Positions 56,374 through 64,000 of a DNA stretch of 64,000 nucleotides are shown here, one piece after another. A program made the position numbers and the translations under genes. Within the stretch, counting starts at the first letter, position 1, and each line of letters begins with the position of its first letter. Below the pieces are notes generated by a model. It had not been told where the DNA came from, ran no database searches, and saw only the letters and a program-made list of their open reading frames with translations. Source of the stretch: Cryptomeria japonica (lineage: Eukaryota > Streptophyta > Pinopsida > Cupressales > Cupressaceae); NCBI RefSeq assembly GCF_030272615.1, contig NC_081413.1, forward strand, positions 720,640,367-720,704,366, read 5' to 3'.

Positions 56374-56392
56374 TTTTGCCCCTCTTTGAGAC
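56374..56392 (-). other. Gy3 polypurine tract
   Basis: Minus strand CTCAAAGAGGGGCAAAA immediately before the LTR. Same as at 50079-50095. Confidence 0.85.
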
Positions 56393-56639
56393 AATGCAGC
56401 TTGTCGCATTGGGTCAAAGAAGATAAGATAAATTGATACAAATTTGCCCCATGAAGGGAATGCCCCCATCGAGAGATTGGATGAATTTTTTTGAAAAGAT
56501 CGTAGACAATCTCCCGATAAGAAAGAAAGGCTACAAAGGACTGACAAGATAAGGTGACAAGGTCACACAGGAAAAAGACTGACTCAAGAGGAATCAACAA
56601 AATCATATCTATGTCTTAAAAGGCCAAAATTGAAAGTTC

Positions 56640-57065
56640 TATGATGAACATACACTATTAATTGGATAAGATGCTGAGAGGATTCACTCAAACAGGTGCC
56701 CTAGAAAAGACAAACTGAAAACAAAGCTAGACTTGACAATTATGTGACAAACATACGTTGCCAATTGGATAAGCTGTTGAGAGGATTCACTCAATAGGTG
56801 CCCTAAAATAGGCAGTTTTGCTAAGCTGAATGTAGGATAAGTCATCGAATTGATAAAATCCGGCGAGTGCTCTAGCAAAATATGATATAATGCAATGTGA
56901 CAAACATATACACTAGGATGCAATGCCATGTGATAGTCATAAGCACTAGGATAGAGCCTGATGAGAAGCACCCTGTGATGGACATAGGTACTACTAGGCT
57001 GGGATAGGATAAGATAAGTAGCACTATGTGATGAACATGAGTACCACTAGGATTGACACGATTGA
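56640..57065. repeat. Tandem repeat fields in Gy3 3' region
   Basis: AATTGGATAAGATGCTGAGAGG + ATTCACTCAAACAGGTGCCCTA (about 56657-56704) recurs at about 56764-56810, offset about 106 bp. From 56890 a second looser series repeats GTGATGGACATAAGCACTAGG at 30-55 bp spacing. Confidence 0.75.
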
Positions 57066-57378
57066 TTTGATTGGATACGAGAGTACTTACCCGAGATTGA
57101 GTCGAGAGAGTGATTCCCTGTGACACAACAATTAGGAATAGATTTGACTTCTGAGGACCACGTCACGATCAAGGTGATGGGGTTAAGAAACATTATGTAT
57201 ATGCCTAAGATTTGGGAAAAAACAAGACTGTTAACTGCTTTGGTGAAAATATGGTCTCACAGGGTCTGTAAGAGGGGACAAATGAGATGATCCAGGGGCT
57301 GGTCCTTCAGGAGCTTGGATTCCTTCAAGGCTATCTGGCTTCGAGGGAGGGTCATCATCATAACTCTCTTGGATCCCA

Positions 57379-57379
<1 letters not shown>

Positions 57380-57438
<59 letters not shown>
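57380..57438. repeat. (TA)n microsatellite
   Basis: About 29 uninterrupted TA units. Length is probably unstable. Confidence 0.98.
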
Positions 57439-57442
<4 letters not shown>

Positions 57443-59019
57443 TGATTTATCCTTGTGGTAGCTACATGCATGTTTTCCTATGTGACACTTCTATATGCTT
57501 TATGATGATTTTATGATGCTTATGATATGGATGCAAATATGTACATGATGAAATGCAATATATTTTTGTTCCTTTTTCTAGGTTTATATGTACTAAATGT
57601 AGATGAGTATATGGTAATGACATGATATGATTATTTATAGGATGAGATGCATGATGTGTTATTATTTTGGTATTTTATGTTGTATATGAGAATGCAGATA
57701 CTAACCAATGATATATGCAGGATGTAATGTAATTGTGACATCTATATATATGTATGAAATGAGATATGCTATCATGTGATGATGCAGGTGCAATCTACAT
57801 GAAATGCAGATATTTTTGGCATGTTATTATACTAAGTCATGTGATAGGGGGATACACAAACTCAAGGAAGGACGATGGAGATCAATCACAAAAGGGGGAT
57901 GGAAGATAGAAGATATGGAAGTGGGCATCTTGTGCTATTATCATCATTGAGCTTTATCATGGAAAATAGGTTATGACAATCCAGATATAGGTTTGACCCA
58001 GAAAATCATTGTACCGATATGCATGGACATCAAACAGTCTTAAACAAGGAATTCCTCAGTTCACACTAGACTCACAATGTCCTCATATCCTTGGACAAGT
58101 CATAGAATTAATAAGAGAGAATCCATAGACAACAAAACAATAGGTGAACATATCCCATCCTTTCCTTTCTAGTCAAAGACATCTTGGAGATAAAATCTCT
58201 AGTCAAGAACATCCCATAAAAGCTAAAAGACATGTCACCAAAAGATAATCAAAAGAAAACCAAGACTTGACACCAACACAATGAAATATTCAAGTTATTT
58301 GTGTTTCTTTCCACATATGTTAACATGTTTGATTTGGTCACAATGTTGTCATCCTAATAAAAGGACAGATCATGTTGAAAACTATGTTGCTACCAAAGTC
58401 TGTTGAAGGATTTGATTTGTTGAAAGCCCACTACTACTTGTGTCTCATCTGAAACTAATTGAATCCATGAAATTGATACTTTTTTGCGAAGAAGAACAAA
58501 AATTTATTGCGGATTGGCGATGCAAGTGAATTTTTATTATGGATTGTGCGCGAAAAGAATGAAGAAGAAAAAGACAATACTCCTCAAAACATGCGATGCT
58601 CATGGTACCACTTCCATCACTAGATTTAGGATTTTTCCTTAGTTATAGATCGGACCTATTTTATTATGAATGGCTAACCAATCTTAGGTAGATCAATAAC
58701 AAGCCATGATGAGAATGGGTAAGTTTATTATGGATGGATAGGTTGTGAGTGTGTACAAAGTGATGCAGAAAAGGGATTGAATCCTGAAGGAGGGAGGACC
58801 AATGTCTCTACACATGGTGTCGGTAACCCGATTTTCACCACGGTACTTTCCCAGGGTGCCACCGAAGTGGTTTTCGCCATTGGACGAATTTTTTTTTATT
58901 TTTTTTATTTTTCAATTTTTTTGTGTCACAAGGCGTTTGTTTGCCAAGTTTTCACCAAGTAACGATTTTTTATTTTTATGATTTTTTTGTATTTTTGAAT
59001 TAGGATATTCTAAAGAGCT
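57439..59019. other. Non-coding Gy3 post-integrase region
   Basis: ATG/ATGC-rich words (57440-57830) like those beside Gy2, then unstructured sequence, a short GC-richer piece (58830-58890) and a T-rich run (58890-59000). A plus-strand ORF of 61 codons at 58777 ends in the T run and looks random. No antisense gene comparable with ORF B or the mobile-domain fragment was found. Confidence 0.4.
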
Positions 59020-59610
59020 ATGTATAAAACTTGCGAAGGTGCATGCTATTGATAGGATCTTTAAAAGGTTCTCCATCTAATGTTGAGAGATGATATGCAC
59101 CTAATCCATAAACTACTGTGATGACATAAGGACCAAGACGATTTGGTTTGAACTTTCCCTTCTTCTCTCTGTCTTACTGATTTTTAGGATTTTCTCTAAG
59201 AACTAAGTCACCCATCTCAAATGTGTGAGGCTTTACCTTATGATTATAACTGCATTGTTCCTTGATTGAATGATGTGTTTCTCCCTTGATTGACTTCCTT
59301 GATGAATGAACTAAGGTAGAATTACTAATGTGTGGACTGCGTAGGCCCATATGCATGTCACCTAAAGAGTTTTGAGCATCCCTGACAACAAAGTCCTTCG
59401 AGGAAGTTCCATTAAAGGTATATTGATGTGTTGTATCACCAAAAGGGGATGGATGTGTGAAACAAGTGGATGAGTTATCAAGGATTATGATTGTGAAAAG
59501 AAGTGAAAATAGGATAGCATGATGGAGACTTAAGATCAACAAGTATTCTTTTTTACTTGAAATTTTAGAACTTTTGCCCCCAGTTATTTTGGTATTAGGA
59601 GAGATCAACT
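59020..59610 (-). pseudogene. Gy3 integrase C-terminal tail
   Basis: At 59250-59180 HKVKPHTFEMGDLVLRENPKNQ, then (after a stop at 59174) REKKGKFKPNRLGPYVITVVYGLGAYHL-like sequence to about 59080: the same module as FEVGDLVLKE … LGPFIITRVIGNGAYNL in Gy2. Upstream to 59608 the frame is open but carries no integrase core motif, so the join to the linker lies in this part. Confidence 0.75.
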
Positions 59611-60960
59611 CTTGTTCTTTTTTCTTGATAGGATTTTTATCCTTGACTTTGATTTTGATTTGAAGTGAAGGACTTTTCTTTATTTTTGACTTTTAGATTT
59701 TTATTTTCAAAGCTTGATTTTTGATCCCTAATAAGTAAGGCCTTTTGTAATTCTTGTTGATCCAAGACTGGGAGAGGAGTGGAATTAAAATGAATAGATG
59801 AAATGGTAAAGCTATGTGTGTTCTCAATAGGGATAGCAATCTATTCAACAGATTGTTTGTTGGAATCACTCTTAGGACTATTTATATCAAGAGTTGCTTG
59901 CACCGCTAGAGGAAATTTCCATTTAGACTTAGTAGCCATAACACTAGGTGGTTCACACCAAATTCCTTGATATTGTAAATTGTTTGTAGGGTATTCCTAT
60001 TGACTAAATGTCCTAGGAGATAGTAATAGTTGATCAACATGGAAGATATACTCACCACATCCCATGTCTTTAACCTTGGATTTTTATTTGAGCTCTGCTT
60101 GCTTTGATGTAGAATCTTTCAAGGATTTTGGATCCACATATGTTGAAGATGGAGTTGCTTCTCTCTTAACTGGAATTATTATCTCCGATCTTCCTCATAG
60201 GTTATTGCAATAAATGAGGGGATTCAGATCACCATTAACAGTCACTTCAACTCCATTGTGTGGAAATTTGATACACTGATGATATGTTAATGGAACAACT
60301 CTCATTTCATGAATCCATGGGCATCCTAGGAGTATATTATATGTGAGCTCTAAATCAAGGACTTGACACATCACATCCTTCATAGCTAGCCCAAATCTAA
60401 GAGGTAAGGTGATTGTGCCCTTGGATGAGCGAACTTCATCATCATATGCTTTAATGGTGATTGCATGTGTATAATTCACAACATTTTCAGAATATCCCAA
60501 TTGTTTAATAGTGCTTAATGTACAAATGTTCAGACCTGCTCCTCCATCTATCAAGACTTGTTTGATGTGGTTTTTATAGATAAAGGCTTCAATATGTAGA
60601 GGTACATTATGAGGCTGGGTTATGGATGTGCCATTGTCTTGTGTGAATGTGAGGGTATGTGGAACAGAAAGGTATCCCACCATGGCTTGAAATTGGTCCA
60701 CATTCAGATTAGTGGGTGTGAAGGTCTCTTTGAAGTTCTTGTCAAGGATGGCCTTATGTGAGGGGGATATGCGTAAAATCTCAAGGATGGAAATGAGGGC
60801 AAGTGTCTTCTCTAGCTAATCTACAAGGTCATACACATTCTTTGTGGATGAAGAGGTTATGGGATTGAATGGAATGCCTTGCAAAGTGACTTTACCTCGA
60901 TGGGTTGTGACATTACATTCAGAGGCTTCATTTTTGGAGGATGAAGAAGATGGTCCAATA
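59611..60960 (-). pseudogene. Gy3 protease and downstream linker, broken
   Basis: Open stretch 60701-60195: FQAMVGYLSVPHTLTF, LIDGGAGLNICTLSTIKQLGY (Asp-Gly-Gly active site intact), AYDDEVRSSKGTITLPLRFG, LTYNILLGCPWIHEMRVVPL. The linker has MGCGEYIFHVDQLLLSPRTF near 60065-60005, as in Gy2, then Lys/Ser-rich sequence with stops at about 60088, 60000, 59842 and 59693. Confidence 0.85.
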
Positions 60961-60983
60961 CCTTTCAAAATAACTTTAATCCT

Positions 60984-63090
60984 TTAAGTAGAACCTTTGA
61001 AAGTTTTTTCCTTTATAATGATAGTAGAAACATGACTATTCATTGAAATATAATAAATAGTGGAATCACAGTCATAGGGCATTTTAGTATAATTAGCTTG
61101 ATTATCTGTAGTTTTTTTTTTTGCCTTGTCATGTTTAGGAAATGGATCCTTAAACATTGCATGCTCTTCATTGGAGGTATGTCCATCCACTTCTATGTCA
61201 CCTCTGTCAATGAGATCATGTATGATATTCTTCAATCTGTGACAATTGCTAGTTAAATGCCCTTTGATCTTGTTATATTCACAATATTCATCATCATTCC
61301 ACCAATTTGGTTTTACTTTTGGCTCATATGGTGGATTATCTGGTAGTGTTATGAGCTTGTTTGCCACTAACTTCTTGAATATTGTTTCAATTTTCTCTCC
61401 CAACATGTATTTTCTTTGAGATTTTGATTGCCTTTGATTGTTCGCTTGATTGTTCGCATTAGAAGAACTTGCACCAGGGACAATTATCTTAGGTTTCACA
61501 ACATTTGCATCTACTACCCCGTCATTGACTGTGCTCTTATTCTTGTTCCAATAGTGGGGTTTGTCTTTCCCATTTGATTCTTCTTTATTTTATTTGAATA
61601 TCTTGATGATACCTTGTTCAATAAGGACTTTTTCTATTACCATTCCTTTTTTAATGACCTCTTTGAAGGTAGACAAACATGCTTTTCTTAGCTCATATCC
61701 GATATCCTTGTTGATGTTTTGTGTGAACATTTATACCATTTTCTTTTGTGGTATATCACAAGAGAATCAACTAGAAAGACCTCTCCATTTTTGTAAAAAT
61801 GAAGAGAAAGATTCCCCATTTTTCTGCTTAGTATTGCACAAGGTAGCTACTAACACATTTGTTTCAATGTTGTATAAATGCCTCTACTAGATCACCCCAT
61901 GACTTAATTCCAGGTAGAAGTTGGGAGAACCATTTCATTGCTTCTTCACTTAAACTTTGTGGAAACAACCTCATCAAGTATGTTTCTTTTACTGCAACCT
62001 CAATGCAAACTGTGGGCCTTAGGATCCCCTTTGCCTTTGTATTTATCAAAATTTGGTGTTACAAAATGTGGAGGAAATGGACACATTGGAAATCTTCTAT
62101 CAAATGAGTAAGTACATATATCTCTCATTGTATACTATTTCTTTGGTGTATTCATGTCTTCCATCTTCTTTTGTAAGTCCTTTATCTGTTGTTGCAAGTC
62201 ATTATTGGGTGGTTCCTTTTGTCTTTGAGCTAGTCCCATGTCTGAACCACCAGGAAGAGGAGGAGGATATAATGTATATATGGATGGTATTGATCATATA
62301 TGTGTTCATATGGAGTAACATAGTTATGTCTTACATATGGACCACCTGGTATGGTGTTGTAATGAGGATCACTAGGTCTAGGTCGATACATGTCATGACC
62401 ATGGGGATAAGAGGTGTCATAAGAATTATCTTGGATATTGCCCCCAAATCTGATATGGGGTCTCCTTGTGTCATGATTTTGAATGTTAAATTGAGTGTAA
62501 TTGTATGCATTGATATTATCTTGGGTATCATCATGGTCATGTGTAGTGGTAGTCCTTCTCCATGGGAAAGGATGACTGTGGGGTTGTTCATGAGAGGTTC
62601 TATCATATCTGGCATGAGAATGAGTGTATGGGTTTGGAATATTAGGTTTTTGAAATAGGGATGAAGGTGACTCAAGCAGAAGATTCTCTCTTCTATTACC
62701 ACCATTATCGGGCCTCCTATGCCTTGTATTAACTTGATTTGTTTGATTTGGATCATCCTCCAAAATTTATGACATATCAAAATCATGGACTAGTCTTGTT
62801 CTGCTTTGTGCCATGACTTGTAGGAAGTATTGTCTATCCCTTTTCATGATTTCTTGAACCAATCTATTAAAATGGGGGATCCATGATAGTTTCCTTAACT
62901 TCTGCAGAATCCACAAATGCATTGTCATTATCATTATCATTTCCATTGTATTGTCATTGTCTGGTATATTACTGTGGTTTTTAAATGGATTGTAGAATTT
63001 ATTTCCATCAAACTCATAGGTACTCATGTTTAAAGAACTTAAAGCTTCTTTGGCTTCCCTTCTAGACCTTTGTGAATAGGTTTCAACCAT
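60984..63090 (-). pseudogene. gag: Gy3 Gag, broken
   Basis: Starts MVETYSQRSRREAKEALSSL at 63090. A His/Asn/Thr-rich, disordered N-terminal region is interrupted by a stop at 62767-62769. The capsid region follows at 62049-61864 (LFPQSLSEEAMKWFSQLLPGIKSWGDLVEAFIQH), then FSSFLQKWRGL and GYELRKACLSTFKE, and the C-terminal finger NWWNDDEYCEYNKIKGHLTSNCHRLKNIIHDLIDRGDI (61315-61200). Compared with Gy2 the first His of the finger is Asn. Several frame breaks between 61860 and 61500. Confidence 0.82.
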
Positions 63091-64000
63091 GGACTAAAGT
63101 CTTGACCAAAATGAAAGGTAGTATGGAAATGCAAAGACTATGAAATACCGAGAGGTGTATGAAGTGTAGATGAATCTAGGGTAAACTTGCAATGTATAAA
63201 AGTATATGACCAAAGTATGTATGTTTGAGAGTAAGGTGTGGCTTCCAAAGAGATGATGGATCTCTTGATGAGGTAAGTTGACCTTGACTCAAGAAGACCA
63301 AATGAGACCCTAAGATGATATATCTTGATGCGGGACTCACCTAGTGTTGTGTTGTAGTATGTTTGCAAAGTTTGATGAGGACAAGAAAAGTAACCTTTTG
63401 AGTCAAATTTGGAAGATTTGTATGAGGGCAATGCAAGTGAAGGAAAATGATTGACTATGTGACCAAGATAGGCTGACTGAAAAATGAATCCCTATAGGAA
63501 GCAACCTTCGAATCTCTTTAGATCTGAAAATTTAAGTCCTTAATTATTCTCAAGAGTTTTCTAGTAATATTTCAACTGTGAACGTAGATGGGGTTTTAAA
63601 AAACCCAAATGTGATTTTGAAAATATCTTGCAATTCTATCCAATTGTGAAGTTGTTGAATGTGATCAAATCTTAATGTTTTGACTTTTAGTGGCAAGAAA
63701 AGATAGCAAAATAGTGAAGACCCAATGTGTGAAGGTGTTTATGTCCAAAGGATAAAAAAGTTTCCAAATGTGAAATATGATGTGAAATATTTTTGCATAC
63801 ACTTGAAAACATGACATACACAATGTTTCTTTATTTTTTCTTGAAAATGTTTGAGTATATTTTATCATGTAAGAACAAATCCTAGGGCTGGTCAGGAAAA
63901 TAGTTGTTGAATCTCACTTGGGGGGTTACCCCGAGTTACACAATTCAGAGTGGATACTTAGATGCTTGACCCCATTGGCTCTACCCTCGACACTCACTTC
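63091..64000 (-). other. Gy3 5' leader and possibly the inner end of its 5' LTR
   Basis: Non-coding, no tandem repeat. GTTACCCCGAGTTACAC and GCTTGACCCCATTGGC near the right end are GC-richer. No primer-binding site could be assigned with confidence. Confidence 0.35.

Larger units (their letters stand above)
56374..64000 (-). mobile_element. Gy3: Tat-like gypsy element lacking RT and integrase core
   Basis: Minus-strand order: Gag (63090 to about 60984), protease (about 60960-60195), linker (60190-59611), integrase tail (59610-59020), polypurine tract (56392) and 3' LTR. The same parts as Gy2 can be aligned, but about 3.5 kb (RT, both RNase H, integrase N-terminus and core) are absent between linker and tail. 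The 5' LTR should lie at or beyond the right end of the window. Confidence 0.85.

Noticed and set aside
58777-58962. 61-codon ORF starting MNPEGGRTNVS
   Set aside because: Considered as a relic antisense gene of Gy3, but it runs into a T homopolymer region and has no similarity to ORF B or the mobile-domain fragment.
62053-62658. 201-codon plus-strand ORF, hydrophobic, seemingly a membrane protein
   Set aside because: It is the reverse complement of the Gy3 Gag N-terminal coding region, which has clear family motifs further along the same frame.
63900-64000. Possible tRNA gene or primer site near the right end
   Set aside because: The GC-richer words do not fold into a cloverleaf by eye and do not match a tRNA 3' complement with confidence.

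Overview
The window looks like gene-poor, repeat-dense nuclear DNA of a seed plant. A gymnosperm such as a conifer is my guess, from the age, nesting and type of the elements; the species cannot be read from the sequence. I found no intact host gene, no rRNA or tRNA gene, no CRISPR array and no prokaryotic feature. Nearly everything recognisable is a decayed retrotransposon, and most coding regions carry in-frame stops or frameshifts.

Layout, left to right. (1) 1-7049: a plus-strand Ty3/gypsy element (Gy1) with gag, protease, an RNase H-like domain lying BEFORE the reverse transcriptase, RT, RNase H, integrase and a 3' LTR. (2) 7050-13663: a structurally complete LTR element (N1) inserted in that LTR region, with target duplication AAGAG, initiator-Met primer site, coiled-coil/zinc-knuckle Gag and a long unrecognised second ORF, but no polymerase or integrase. 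(3) 13664-24068: two colinear decayed copies (A and B) of an unrecognised plus-strand ORF, offset by about 6.29 kb, each behind a GTTCAA-rich tract, a TATA-like box and a splice-donor-like site. (4) 26084-40339, minus strand: a Tat-like Ty3/gypsy element (Gy2), split by (5) 29612-36163, a second copy of the N element (N2) with target duplication ATGAA.

(6) 40.8-43.5 kb: three tandem-repeat fields, one a 147-bp higher-order repeat. (7) 43.7-50.08 kb: an AT-rich minus-strand LTR split by a 5'-truncated LINE (44527-49767, 12-bp target duplication, A tail). The LINE is itself split by a 1.07-kb solo LTR and carries an extra ORF downstream of its RNase H. (8) 50.08-52.91 kb: polypurine tract, an antisense gene fragment resembling the plant mobile domain with a phase-0 intron, and a second LTR edge. 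(9) 52.9-64.0 kb, minus strand: a third gypsy element (Gy3) with gag, protease and only the integrase tail; RT, RNase H and the integrase core are gone.

Relative order of events can be read from the nesting: Gy1 before N1; Gy2 before N2; LTR before LINE before solo LTR. The three minus-strand LTR edges share the terminus TGTAGACACC, and two of them abut the same polypurine tract, so Gy3 and the 50-kb element belong to one broad lineage. The most unusual points are the RNase H domain upstream of RT in Gy1, the polymerase-less N family with a long ORF conserved between copies, the antisense gene-like units beside gypsy elements, and the extra ORF of the LINE.
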